Below, one piece after another: positions 1-8,607 of a DNA stretch of 64,000 bases. Each line of letters opens with the position of its first letter. The first letter of the stretch is position 1. The notes beneath the pieces were generated by a model, which was not told where the DNA came from, searched no databases, and saw only the letters and a list, made by a program, of their open reading frames with translations. Both the position numbers and the translations under genes were made by a program. Origin of the DNA: Lachnospiraceae bacterium (GTDB lineage: Bacteria > Bacillota > Clostridia > Lachnospirales > Lachnospiraceae); contig JAAUZH010000001.1 in NCBI GenBank assembly GCA_014804675.1, forward strand, positions 62,001 to 126,000, read 5' to 3'.

Positions 1-1
1 C

Positions 2-1432
2 AAATGGGAACGGATGAAATGGAAGGTACTGGAAAATGATGGAAATACCCTGTTCGTAGTGGCGGATAGAGCCATTGAAAGTAAGGACTATAACGAAGAA
101 TGGAAAACAATCACATGGGAAACCAGCACCATAAGGGACTGGCTGAATGCCGGTTTTTATAACGCAGCTTTTAGCAATAATGAACAGAGTGCCATCATAA
201 CACAAAATGTAGTGAATGAGGATAATCCAGAGTATGATACGGAAGGCGGAAATGATACAAGTGATAAGATTTATCTGCTTTCTATCAGTGAAGTGGAAAA
301 TGAGACATATGGATTCTGTAGTGATTACAGCATTTATTCCATGAGCCGGAGAATGAAAGTAAGTGATTATGCCAATGCAAGGGGTACATGGAGACATGAT
401 AGTAGTGATTATAAAGATTGGGACAATTGTTGGTGGTGGCTGCGCTCCCCCGGCAGGGGCAGCAGCTATGCTGTGTATGTCACTCGGAATGGGGACGTCC
501 CTCGTGTGGGCAATGCTGTCTACCTTGAATATGTAGGCGTCTGCCCAGCTTTGCATATAGATTTGTCATCTGACATCTGGTTTATAAAAGATGACCAGAC
601 CAGTGGCAATGGAGGGGATGAAAAAGCAGCCAATCCAGTGGCCTCCATTCCTGCAGGAAGCAGCATTGCAAAAAATACGAAGCTGACCTTAAGCTGTGCT
701 ACTGTGGGTGCAGACATTTATTATACCACGGATGGAACGATACCCACGATGGAAAGCACCCTCTATACAGGAGAAATCACCATAGACAGGGACATGACCG
801 TCAAGGCAGTGGCCATGTGTAAGGGCTATCGGATAAGTGACGTGGCAGAGTTTTCCTATAAGGTTCAGGAAGGCAGCAGTGAGGAAACGAAAGAAAACAG
901 CAATATCAAAGTCCAAAAGCTTACCATCAAGGCCCCTTCCAAAAAACTTGCAGCCGGAAAGAAAGTGCAGCTTACCCTGAATGTTACCCCGGCAAATGCA
1001 ACTAACAAAGCTGTCCAATGGAGGAGCAGCAATCAAAAGTATGCCACCGTAAAGGATGGCAGGATAACCCTGAAAAAGCAAGGCATTGGTAAAACGGTAA
1101 CCATAACAGCCGCAGCGGCGGACGGAAGCGGAAAGAAAGCCACCATAAAGATTAAGATCATGCGCCATGCGGTAAAGAGCATAAAGCTGGCCGCTCCAAA
1201 CAAGACCTTGAAGGCAGGAAAGAGCATGACCATTAAGGCAGCCGTAAAGACTACCGGAAAGAATGCTAACAAGACGCTGAAATGGACAAGCTCCAATACC
1301 AAATATGCCACCGTCAACAGTAAGGGCAAGGTAACAGCCAAAAAAGCCGGAAAGGGCAAAACCGTGACGATTACAGCTACATCTACGGATGGGAGCAATA
1401 AAAAGGCAAAAATGAAAATCAAGATAAAGTAA
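2..1432 (+). CDS. Surface protein with DUF6273, chitobiase-like and two Big_2 domains (5' partial)
   Basis: The frame is open to the window edge, so the N-terminus is missing; an internal ATG lies at 14. Seen in order: a DUF6273-type domain (first ~185 residues; pattern KWKVLENDG, then TWETSTIRDWLN, and WWWLRSPG near residue 140), a chitobiase/hexosaminidase C-terminal-like domain (about 205-285, with IYYTTDGTIPT), and two Lys/Thr-rich Big_2 Ig-like domains (about 300-385 and 390-472, with WRSSN and WTSSN and repeated GKTVTITA). This architecture is common in secreted or wall-associated proteins of Lachnospiraceae. The C-terminus has no sortase motif and ends in basic KIKIK. Ligand and function are unknown. 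A hairpin terminator follows 12 bp downstream. Confidence 0.8.
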   Translation, partial: KWERMKWKVLENDGNTLFVVADRAIESKDYNEEWKTITWETSTIRDWLNAGFYNAAFSNNEQSAIITQNVVNEDNPEYDTEGGNDTSDKIYLLSISEVENETYGFCSDYSIYSMSRRMKVSDYANARGTWRHDSSDYKDWDNCWWWLRSPGRGSSYAVYVTRNGDVPRVGNAVYLEYVGVCPALHIDLSSDIWFIKDDQTSGNGGDEKAANPVASIPAGSSIAKNTKLTLSCATVGADIYYTTDGTIPTMESTLYTGEITIDRDMTVKAVAMCKGYRISDVAEFSYKVQEGSSEETKENSNIKVQKLTIKAPSKKLAAGKKVQLTLNVTPANATNKAVQWRSSNQKYATVKDGRITLKKQGIGKTVTITAAAADGSGKKATIKIKIMRHAVKSIKLAAPNKTLKAGKSMTIKAAVKTTGKNANKTLKWTSSNTKYATVNSKGKVTAKKAGKGKTVTITATSTDGSNKKAKMKIKIK

Positions 1433-1444
1433 AATGATGAAAAT

Positions 1445-1489
1445 AAAGCTCCTGATGCAGATTGTGATAAAATCCATCGGGAGCTTTTA
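1445..1489 (+). terminator. Rho-independent terminator of the surface protein gene
   Basis: A 13-bp stem (AAAGCTCCTGATG at 1445-1457 with CATCGGGAGCTTT at 1475-1487, one G-U pair) is followed by a short T run, 12 bp after the stop codon. Confidence 0.75.
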
Positions 1490-1539
1490 TATGATATGAA
1501 ATTCAACTATTAAATCAACCAATAAAGATTCCTTTTCCT

Positions 1540-1568
1540 TTGCGTATACGAAAGTTTTATGGTATCAT
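1540..1568 (+). promoter_or_regulatory. Sigma-A-type promoter of the GT-C-like gene
   Basis: TTGCGT (1540-1545), a 17-bp spacer and TATCAT (1563-1568) lie 59 bp before the ATG at 1627. The TTG that would extend the reading frame upstream is the -35 box itself, which supports the later start. Confidence 0.55.
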
Positions 1569-1626
1569 GTACACGAAAGCCATATACGGTTTTGATTCAG
1601 ACAATCAACATTTGGGAGAGCGGTTC

Positions 1627-3816
1627 ATGGGAAAGAAAATTGCAAAAGGGTTTTACAGCCTTTCCTATATTCTTTTTTGTGTCTTCGCAGCAGCCATGCT
1701 TCTTTTCGGACTTGAAGTATGGAATGATGCGGAGTTTTTATTTGCGACGCAAAAAACTATAGTGCTTGCCTTTATCGTGGCAGCGGGGGCATTTTTTTTA
1801 GGAGCCTTTTTCTTGAAGTTAAGCCATACTCTTGAAAATATAAAAGAAAAAAAACTTTGGACATTCATAGCGCTAATAAGCATTTTCATGATGATTCTTC
1901 AGTTTCTTGTACTGAACATGCTGGAAATTTCTTACTTGTGGGACGGAGTAAACGTATTTTCCAGCGCTGTCTCCCGGTTGAAGGGCAATGACGTGGTAGA
2001 GCTGTATTTTTCCCGCTATACCAATCAGAACGGCTTTCTGGCAGTTACCTACAGCTTACTGAAAATAGGAAAGCTGTTTGGGTTGGCAGAGGCGGACTAT
2101 GTATACTATTTAAACATCTGGAACCTGATTTTTATGGATGTGGCAATAGCTTTGGCAGCGGCTATTCTTTACAGGCTTCGTAAAGAAAAAAAAGCAGCCT
2201 CAGTTCTGTTGTTTCTGTTGATTACTGCCCTTAACCCGTTTATTTACCTGTGGACGGCTTTTTATTACACTTCCATTCTGGTAATGCCGGTTTTCCTTGG
2301 AATTGTCTATCTGGTGCTCTGCATGGAGGGACAGGAAAAATGGCAGATCAAAATGGGACAGACTGCCATTCTTGCAGTTCTATTTGTGCTTGGCACAAGA
2401 TTGAGACAGACCACGGTAATACTGGCAATTGCTATTATATTGGCAAAGCTTGTGGCATTGGGATTTAAGACAAAAAAAGGTGATGCAGCCTTCAAGTCAA
2501 AGAGAGGATATATGGTAGCAGCCTATATCGCTGTATTCTGTCTTTGCTTATTTCTCACAAATTATGCCTGCAAATCCTATGAAACAAGAATCAATAATTT
2601 AGACACCAAAGATACCGCATTCCCGGCAATCCACTGGATTATGATGGGGCTGGACCATGGCGGCGAATACAACAACAGCGATGCGGATTATACCGCTTCC
2701 TTCCCTACCCATGAGGAAAAGGTGCAGGGCGATATGGAGCTGTTGACAGCCAGATTAAAGCATTTTGGCGTGAAGGGGATTTCCAAAACGTATCTTCAAA
2801 AGTTTATAAACACCTGGGTATCCGCCAGCAATGCCTATCCCTTCCGGTTATCCGTCTGCCAGAAGTATACGGCTGCCCATGACTTGATTTTTGGAGATAA
2901 AAAGGATTTCGTAATCTACTACCATCAAATATATCAGATATTTCTGCTGTTCTTTATTCTTTCAGGCGCCATAAGCCAATGGAGAGAGAAAAGGCCAGAC
3001 AGCATTTATATCCTGCAGCTCAGCTTTCTTGGAACGATTTTATTTCATTTGCTCTGGGAAGCAGGACCCCTTTACAGCGTCAGCCTGCAGATTGTCTATT
3101 TTCTGTTAGGAACCTATGGCATTGTAAGCTTTTCCACGAAGGCAGGGGTTTTTGAAATACAAAAAATGAGAAGCTATCTGATAAATGCCCTCTTTTTAAT
3201 AGGCATTTTTATAACCGCCCTGTTTTTCTTATGCAATGTGAACACCTTTACAAAGGAAACAAAGGAAAGAGAAAAAAGAGTGGTCAACCAGTATTTAGCA
3301 AGTGATAACCTGAAAATAGAAAACGGAGAACAGGTTTCCCAGACCTTTTTGGCCACACGGGATTTTAATTATCTCAATATCCATCTGTGCAACCATGAAA
3401 ACGAAAAAAATACCTCCGTATACCAGTTGACCCTGTCAGGAGATAAGCATGGCACGGTTTATGAAGAAACCATATATGCAAAGGACATTCTGCTAGACAG
3501 CTTTCTCATGAGAACCTTTGACACAGTTTCCATTCAGGAGCCGGAGCAGTTTACCCTGTCCTTAAAGGCGCTGGAAAGCCAGGGGGAGGATTTTCTGGAA
3601 GTCATTTATTTTCAGATGAAGGATTACGATCCCTATACAAAGGGTACGTTTATAAAAGATGGAAATACCTTAAAGGGTGATATGTTTCTGATGATTAGCG
3701 AAAAAACCAATGCCCCTTATGTGGGAAGAAAGCTTTATGCCATTACGGCAGGCCTTTTCTTATTAGCGGAAATAGCAGTCTGGCTGTTTGTGAAAAGAAA
3801 GAAGCAGGTTAGATAA
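1627..3816 (+). CDS. Polytopic membrane protein, GT-C glycosyltransferase-like
   Basis: 729 residues with roughly a dozen hydrophobic helices in the first ~560 residues, a soluble segment (about 575-690) and a final helix before basic KRKKQVR. This plan resembles GT-C superfamily enzymes that use polyprenyl-phosphate sugars at the outer membrane face, but no catalytic motif is certain. The central segment with HWIMMGLDHGGEYNN has a counterpart (HYLMMGTN) in the protein at 10335-11888, so the two are probably distant paralogs. The ATG at 1627 is preceded by GGGAGAG at good spacing and follows a promoter at 1540-1568. It stands alone between a terminator and prmA. A role in wall glycopolymer or glycan assembly is inference. 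Confidence 0.65.
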   Translation: MGKKIAKGFYSLSYILFCVFAAAMLLFGLEVWNDAEFLFATQKTIVLAFIVAAGAFFLGAFFLKLSHTLENIKEKKLWTFIALISIFMMILQFLVLNMLEISYLWDGVNVFSSAVSRLKGNDVVELYFSRYTNQNGFLAVTYSLLKIGKLFGLAEADYVYYLNIWNLIFMDVAIALAAAILYRLRKEKKAASVLLFLLITALNPFIYLWTAFYYTSILVMPVFLGIVYLVLCMEGQEKWQIKMGQTAILAVLFVLGTRLRQTTVILAIAIILAKLVALGFKTKKGDAAFKSKRGYMVAAYIAVFCLCLFLTNYACKSYETRINNLDTKDTAFPAIHWIMMGLDHGGEYNNSDADYTASFPTHEEKVQGDMELLTARLKHFGVKGISKTYLQKFINTWVSASNAYPFRLSVCQKYTAAHDLIFGDKKDFVIYYHQIYQIFLLFFILSGAISQWREKRPDSIYILQLSFLGTILFHLLWEAGPLYSVSLQIVYFLLGTYGIVSFSTKAGVFEIQKMRSYLINALFLIGIFITALFFLCNVNTFTKETKEREKRVVNQYLASDNLKIENGEQVSQTFLATRDFNYLNIHLCNHENEKNTSVYQLTLSGDKHGTVYEETIYAKDILLDSFLMRTFDTVSIQEPEQFTLSLKALESQGEDFLEVIYFQMKDYDPYTKGTFIKDGNTLKGDMFLMISEKTNAPYVGRKLYAITAGLFLLAEIAVWLFVKRKKQVR

Positions 3817-3892
3817 TCATAATGGAATAAAAAAGCAACGTAATAAAATAGCAATGAAATGAGTACAGGGACAGGAAAGGAAATACAAGGCA

Positions 3893-4996
3893 ATGAAATG
3901 GAAAAAACTGACGATTAAGACAATTACATCTGCGGAAGACATCATTATTTCCATCTTATATGATATCGGATTGGAAGGAGCCCAAATTGAAGATAACGTT
4001 CCTTTAACCCCATGGGAAAAGGAGCAGATGTTCGTGGACATTCCCCCAATGGAAAAAGAGGATGACGGCATTGCCTATTTGAATTTCTTTGTGGAAGTGC
4101 CGGAGGAACATGGAACAATGGAAGGAAGTTCAAAGCCAGAAGCGGAAAAAAAGGAGACTGGAGAGGCAGAAGATATTGTAACAGGAGAAATCAAACCGGG
4201 ACTTTCGGAAGGCATGGATAACTCCTATATGCCGGTTAGCATTGGCAAACCTGTTGACATGGAGCAATTGATAAAACAGGTGGAAGAAGAGCTGAATGAT
4301 TTGCGAAGCTTTATGGATATTGGTGAAGGCACCATAACAGTTTCGGAAACGGAAGACAAGGACTGGATCAATAACTGGAAGGAATATTTCCACCAGTTTG
4401 CCATAGACGATTTACTTGTGATTCCATCCTGGGAAGAGGTAAAGGAAGAATATAAAGGGAAAAAGCTTCTGCACATCGACCCGGGAACTGCTTTTGGTAC
4501 CGGAATGCATGAGACCACGCAGCTATGTATCCGACAGATTAAGAAGTTTGTCACAAAGGATACAAGACTTTTGGATGTGGGAACCGGAAGCGGTATTTTG
4601 GGAATCGTTTCCCTGCTCTATGGAGGAAAAAGTGTGACAGGAACGGATTTAGACCCCTGCGCAGTAGAAGCAGTGGCGGAAAATCTGGAAGCGAACCGGA
4701 TTCCAAAGGAAGCTTTTACTATGATGATTGGAAATATTATTACAGAAAAAGAGATTCAGGACAAAATTGGTTATGGATGTTATGATATAGTGGTGGCTAA
4801 CATATTGGCAGAAGTGCTTGTTCCTCTCACACCGGTTGCTGTAAACCATTTGAAACAGGGCGGTATTTATATTACCTCCGGCATTATTGCCGAAAAGGAA
4901 CAACTGGTTGTGGAAACGGTGAAACAGGCAGGACTTACGTTGGTGGAAGTGACCCGCCAAGGCGAATGGGTCAGTGTGACTGCAAGGAAAGAGTGA
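3893..4996 (+). CDS. prmA: Ribosomal protein L11 methyltransferase
   Basis: 367 residues. It is a SAM-dependent methyltransferase that trimethylates ribosomal protein L11 in the cytoplasm. Seen: the PrmA hallmark DPGTAFGTGMHETT near residue 196, SAM motif I LLDVGTGSGILG near 225, the acidic loop GTDLDP near 250, and VVANILAEVLV near 300. The protein is about 50 residues longer than common PrmA (~310). The excess is an acidic, low-complexity stretch at about residues 72-125, between the N-terminal L11-binding part and the catalytic domain. Its stop is 4 bp before rsmE, so the pair is probably co-transcribed, as is common in Firmicutes. The ribosome binding site is a modest AGGAAAGGA, rather far upstream. 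Confidence 0.95.
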   Translation: MKWKKLTIKTITSAEDIIISILYDIGLEGAQIEDNVPLTPWEKEQMFVDIPPMEKEDDGIAYLNFFVEVPEEHGTMEGSSKPEAEKKETGEAEDIVTGEIKPGLSEGMDNSYMPVSIGKPVDMEQLIKQVEEELNDLRSFMDIGEGTITVSETEDKDWINNWKEYFHQFAIDDLLVIPSWEEVKEEYKGKKLLHIDPGTAFGTGMHETTQLCIRQIKKFVTKDTRLLDVGTGSGILGIVSLLYGGKSVTGTDLDPCAVEAVAENLEANRIPKEAFTMMIGNIITEKEIQDKIGYGCYDIVVANILAEVLVPLTPVAVNHLKQGGIYITSGIIAEKEQLVVETVKQAGLTLVEVTRQGEWVSVTARKE

Positions 4997-5000
4997 GAAC

Positions 5001-5741
5001 ATGTATCAATTTTTTGTATCCCCGGAGCAGATTCAGGGCAATCGGATCATCATCAGCGGAAAAGATGTAAACCACATCAAAAACGTGCTGCGTATGAAGA
5101 CGGGCGAGGAAATAAATATAAAGACCGGCATGGACGGAAAGGAATACCGCTGTGGGATTTTAGAATTTACAGAGGATGAAGTCATCTGTGAGCTTTACTT
5201 TATAAAGGAAGAGGATGTGGAGCTTCCGGTAAAGGTCTATTTGTTTCAGGGGCTTCCAAAGTCTGACAAAATGGAATGGATCATACAAAAGGCGGTAGAG
5301 CTTGGAGTTTATGAGATCATTCCCGTGGCATCCAAACGTGCTGTGGTGAAGCTGGATGAAAAGAAGGCAAAAAGCAAGGTGGCAAGATGGCAGGGCATTT
5401 CCGAAGCGGCAGCCAAACAAAGTAAAAGAGCCGTCATCCCACAGGTCACTCTTCCCATGTCATTTCGGGAAGCGCTTGCTTACTGCAGGGACATGGATAT
5501 AAAACTGATTCCCTACGAGCTTGCAAAGAATATGGAACAGACCAGAAAAGCCATAGAGGGCATTGGAAAAAATCAGTCCGTTGCGGTGTTCATCGGACCG
5601 GAGGGTGGCTTTGCAGAGGAGGAAATCGAAGAAGCAAAGGAAGCAGGGATGCTTCCGGTTACTTTAGGCAAAAGAATTCTCCGGACAGAAACTGCGGGCA
5701 TGTGCGTACTGGCTTTCCTTTTGTATCAGTTGGAAGAATAA
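5001..5741 (+). CDS. rsmE: 16S rRNA m3U1498 methyltransferase
   Basis: 246 residues, normal length for RsmE. It is a SPOUT-class enzyme that methylates N3 of U1498 in 16S rRNA. Seen: an N-terminal PUA-like part (1-70), then the SPOUT knot signatures FIGPEGGF near residue 196 and LGKRILRTETAG near 225, which form the SAM site. The start follows the prmA stop by 4 bp, with the ribosome binding site inside the prmA end (GGAAAGAG). Together they form an RNA/protein methylation operon. Confidence 0.96.
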   Translation: MYQFFVSPEQIQGNRIIISGKDVNHIKNVLRMKTGEEINIKTGMDGKEYRCGILEFTEDEVICELYFIKEEDVELPVKVYLFQGLPKSDKMEWIIQKAVELGVYEIIPVASKRAVVKLDEKKAKSKVARWQGISEAAAKQSKRAVIPQVTLPMSFREALAYCRDMDIKLIPYELAKNMEQTRKAIEGIGKNQSVAVFIGPEGGFAEEEIEEAKEAGMLPVTLGKRILRTETAGMCVLAFLLYQLEE

Positions 5742-5791
5742 TGGCATATATTATCATAAGGTGACGGAAAAAGGAAGAGGAAGGAAAAATA

Positions 5792-6946
5792 ATGGAAGTA
5801 TATTTAGATAATTCTGCTACCACGAAAGTATTAGATGAGGTGGCACATCTTGTAGCAGAAATATTTACGAAGGATTATGGAAACCCAGCCAGTATGCATA
5901 GGAAGGGTGTCAGTGCGGAACGTTATATCAAATATGCTAAGGAAACCCTTTCCAAGATCATGAAGGTAAAGGATAAGGAAATTTATTTTACTTCAGGAGG
6001 GACGGAATCCGATAACTGGGCGCTTATGGGAGCTGCCTATGCCAACATGAGGGCTGGACGGCATTTGATTACCACACAGATAGAGCATCCCGCTGTTTTA
6101 CAGTCCATGGATTATCTGGAAAGACAAGGCTTTGAAGTGACGTATCTACCTGTAAGCAAGGAAGGAATTGTTTCGCTGGAAGCATTGAAAAAGGCGCTTA
6201 GGCCCGATACTATTTTAGTTTCCATCATGCAGGTGAATAATGAAGTGGGAGCGATACAGCCCATTGAAGAAGCTGCTGAGATTATAAAGAAACACAATCC
6301 GCAGACATTATTCCATGTAGATGCGGTGCAGGGGTTTGGAAAGCTGCCCATGTATCCGAAGAAATGGGGAGTGGATATGGTATCGGTCAGCGGCCATAAA
6401 ATTCACGGACCAAAGGGCGTGGGGATTTTGTATATCAGAGAAGGGGTAAAGATCAGACCTCTTATCTATGGCGGAGGACAGCAGAAAAACTATCGCTCCG
6501 GTACGGAAAATGTTCCAGGAGCGGCAGGGCTTGCCAAAGCGGCGGAAATATTGTACAGACATTTGGAGCAGGACAGGGAAAGGCTTTATGAGCTGAGAAG
6601 CTATTTTATCCATGAGCTTTTGCAAATGGATGATGTGCGTATTAACGGCCCTCTTTCGGAAGGGGCGGCGCCTCATATTGTCAGTGCCTCTATAGAAGGA
6701 ATCAGAAGCGAAGTGCTCCTTCACGCTTTAGAAGAAAGAAATATTTTTGTTTCTGCAGGCAGTGCCTGCGCTTCCAAGAAGCATACGATCAGTGCCACCT
6801 TGCAGGCAATGAGAATAGAACAGTCGCTTTTGGATTCCACCATTCGTTTCAGCTTTTCTGTTTTTACTACAAAGGAGGAACTGGATGATACGTTAAAGAC
6901 GCTTCGGGAAGTGGTTCCCATGCTGCGTCGATATAAAAGATACTAA
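5792..6946 (+). CDS. Cysteine desulfurase (NifS/IscS-like), sulfur donor for ThiI
   Basis: 384 residues. It is a PLP enzyme converting cysteine to alanine and an enzyme-bound persulfide. Seen: N-terminal YLDNSATTKV, the PLP lysine in SGHKIHGPKG near residue 202, a GTENVPG motif, and the catalytic cysteine in SAGSACASKK near residue 325. The next gene is thiI, 51 bp downstream. In Bacillus-type genomes this pairing (NifZ with ThiI) serves 4-thiouridine formation in tRNA, so dedicated sulfur delivery to ThiI is the likely job. A more general Fe-S role cannot be excluded. The ribosome binding site GGAAGAGGAAGG is strong. Confidence 0.93.
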   Translation: MEVYLDNSATTKVLDEVAHLVAEIFTKDYGNPASMHRKGVSAERYIKYAKETLSKIMKVKDKEIYFTSGGTESDNWALMGAAYANMRAGRHLITTQIEHPAVLQSMDYLERQGFEVTYLPVSKEGIVSLEALKKALRPDTILVSIMQVNNEVGAIQPIEEAAEIIKKHNPQTLFHVDAVQGFGKLPMYPKKWGVDMVSVSGHKIHGPKGVGILYIREGVKIRPLIYGGGQQKNYRSGTENVPGAAGLAKAAEILYRHLEQDRERLYELRSYFIHELLQMDDVRINGPLSEGAAPHIVSASIEGIRSEVLLHALEERNIFVSAGSACASKKHTISATLQAMRIEQSLLDSTIRFSFSVFTTKEELDDTLKTLREVVPMLRRYKRY

Positions 6947-6997
6947 AAATATCAGCAAAATAGCTGATTTATCATACTCATGGAAAGGAATACACAT

Positions 6998-8176
6998 ATG
7001 TTCAAGGCATTTTTAATCAAATATGCAGAAATAGGAATTAAAGGAAAGAACCGATATTTATTTGAAGAAGCACTGGTTGATCAGATCCGCTTTGCCTTAA
7101 AAAAGGTGGAGGGAGAATTTAAGGTCCACAGGACCCAAGGAAGAATCTATGTAGATGCCCTATCGGAATTTGATTTTGATGAAACCGTACAGGGACTACA
7201 GAAGGTATTTGGCGTTTCCGGCATTTGCCCGGTAGTATATGTAGAGGATGAGGGCTTTGAAAAATTAGGAAAAGATGTAGTGGAATTTATTGACCGGGTA
7301 TATCCGGAAAAAAATCAGACTTTTAAGGTACATGCAAGGCGTGCCAGAAAAAATTATCCTATGGATTCCATGGAGATAAATTGTGAGCTTGGGGGTGTGA
7401 TTTTAGATGCCTACCCGGAAATGAAAGTGGATGTGCATCATCCTGAAATTGAACTGAATGTGGAAATTCGAGAAAAAATTTATATATATTCCCAGATTAT
7501 TCCGGGACCGGGAGGAATGCCGGTAGGTACTAACGGTAAGGCAATGCTTCTCTTATCGGGAGGCATTGACTCTCCCGTTGCCGGATATATGATCAGCAAG
7601 CGAGGAGTAAAAATCGATGCGGTTTATTTTCATGCTCCTCCCTATACAAGTGAACGGGCAAAGGAAAAGGTAGTGGACCTGGCAGGATATGTGGCAGCAT
7701 ATTCCGGTCCTATGAAGCTCCATATCGTAAATTTTACGGATATCCAGCTTTATATTTATGAGAAGTGCCCCCATGATGAACTGACTATCATCATGCGCCG
7801 TTTTATGATGAAAATTGCCGAGAGGATTGCTTTGGAAAGCGGCTGCCTTGGGCTGATTACCGGGGAAAGCATTGGACAAGTTGCCTCCCAGACCATGCAG
7901 AGCCTGGCAGCCACCAATGAGGTTTGCACCCTTCCGGTGTACCGTCCTCTGATTGGCTTTGATAAACAGGAAATCGTGGAGATATCAGAAAAAATCGATA
8001 CCTATGAAACTTCTGTGCTTCCTTATGAGGATTGCTGCACGATTTTTGTGGCAAAGCATCCCGTTACAAAGCCAAACGTAAAGGTAATCAAAGGACATGA
8101 AAAGAATCTGGCGGAAAAAATAGAGGAAATGGTGGAGGCTGCTTTAAGCAGCAGGGAGATTTTGGATATTGAATAG
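6998..8176 (+). CDS. thiI: tRNA uracil 4-sulfurtransferase ThiI
   Basis: 392 residues from the ATG at 6998; an in-frame ATG at 6980 overlaps the GGAAAGGA ribosome binding site and is probably not used. ThiI adenylates U8 of tRNA and transfers sulfur to make s4U. Seen: a THUMP RNA-binding domain (about 55-165), the pyrophosphatase loop LLLSGGIDSPVAG near residue 184, and a cysteine pair in DCCTIFVAKHP near residue 345. The protein stops shortly after the ATPase domain and has no C-terminal rhodanese domain, as in Bacillus-type ThiI. Sulfur is presumably passed directly from the upstream desulfurase. Confidence 0.95.
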   Translation: MFKAFLIKYAEIGIKGKNRYLFEEALVDQIRFALKKVEGEFKVHRTQGRIYVDALSEFDFDETVQGLQKVFGVSGICPVVYVEDEGFEKLGKDVVEFIDRVYPEKNQTFKVHARRARKNYPMDSMEINCELGGVILDAYPEMKVDVHHPEIELNVEIREKIYIYSQIIPGPGGMPVGTNGKAMLLLSGGIDSPVAGYMISKRGVKIDAVYFHAPPYTSERAKEKVVDLAGYVAAYSGPMKLHIVNFTDIQLYIYEKCPHDELTIIMRRFMMKIAERIALESGCLGLITGESIGQVASQTMQSLAATNEVCTLPVYRPLIGFDKQEIVEISEKIDTYETSVLPYEDCCTIFVAKHPVTKPNVKVIKGHEKNLAEKIEEMVEAALSSREILDIE

Positions 8177-8230
8177 AGGCAGAAGGGCTGTCGGGATAGC
8201 TCTTGGGAAAACCGGCAGTAAAAGGTAATA

Positions 8231-8255
8231 AAAAAGCAGGGACGCCTGTCCCTGC
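8231..8255 (-). terminator. Terminator of the HPr-like gene
   Basis: Read on the minus strand, GCAGGGAC/GTCCCTGC (8236-8243 with 8248-8255) forms an 8-bp GC-rich stem with a 4-base loop, followed by six T. It lies 16 bp past the stop at 8271. On the plus strand there is no T run. Confidence 0.8.
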
Positions 8256-8270
8256 TCCGGTTGATTATAA

Positions 8271-8504
8271 TTACTCAATTATGTACGGTTTTAAAACTTC
8301 CAATACATCATCTACGTTATCCTCTGCATGGATGTTCAAATCAATGGATTTGGACAAATCCAGACTGAAAATACCCATGATGGATTTTGCATCGATAACG
8401 TATCTGCCTGAAACTAAGTCGAAATCATAATCAAATTTGGTAATATCATTTACGAATGATTTTACTTTGTCAATTGAATTTAATGAAATTTTAACTGTTT
8501 TCAT
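8271..8504 (-). CDS. HPr-like protein lacking the active-site histidine
   Basis: 77 residues from the ATG at 8504, preceded by GAAGGAGGT; an upstream in-frame ATG overlaps that site. It aligns with the HPr fold: KFDYDFDL and AKSIMGIFSLDL match the HPr segments around the regulatory serine, so Ser41 corresponds to HPr Ser46. The segment where HPr has His15 (IHARP) is missing, with DKVKSFVN in its place, so phosphotransfer from Enzyme I should be impossible. Retention of the HPr kinase site without the histidine recalls Bacillus Crh, which acts as a CcpA cofactor, although Crh keeps normal length. It is monocistronic and convergent with thiI. A regulatory rather than transport role is inference. 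Confidence 0.8.
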   Translation of the reverse strand: MKTVKISLNSIDKVKSFVNDITKFDYDFDLVSGRYVIDAKSIMGIFSLDLSKSIDLNIHAEDNVDDVLEVLKPYIIE

Positions 8505-8607
8505 TGGAATTACCTCCTTCATAATTTAAATACCTTCATTTCCTATACTAATGGTTCAGAGGGAAAAAGTCAATACGAAAACAGTACAAAAAAAAGAGAG
8601 GTTTCAT

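Noticed and set aside
689..1477. 262-codon minus-strand frame opposite the Big_2 domains
   Set aside because: It mirrors the lysine/threonine-rich plus-strand repeats, has no ribosome binding site and gives a cysteine/glycine-rich, unstructured product.
1540..1626. N-terminal extension of the first GT-C-like protein from a TTG
   Set aside because: The TTG is the -35 box of a good promoter and the later ATG at 1627 has the ribosome binding site.
8551..8607. Upstream ATG for mtaB
   Set aside because: No ribosome binding site, and the extra residues are absent from the family; the ATG at 8608 is well placed.
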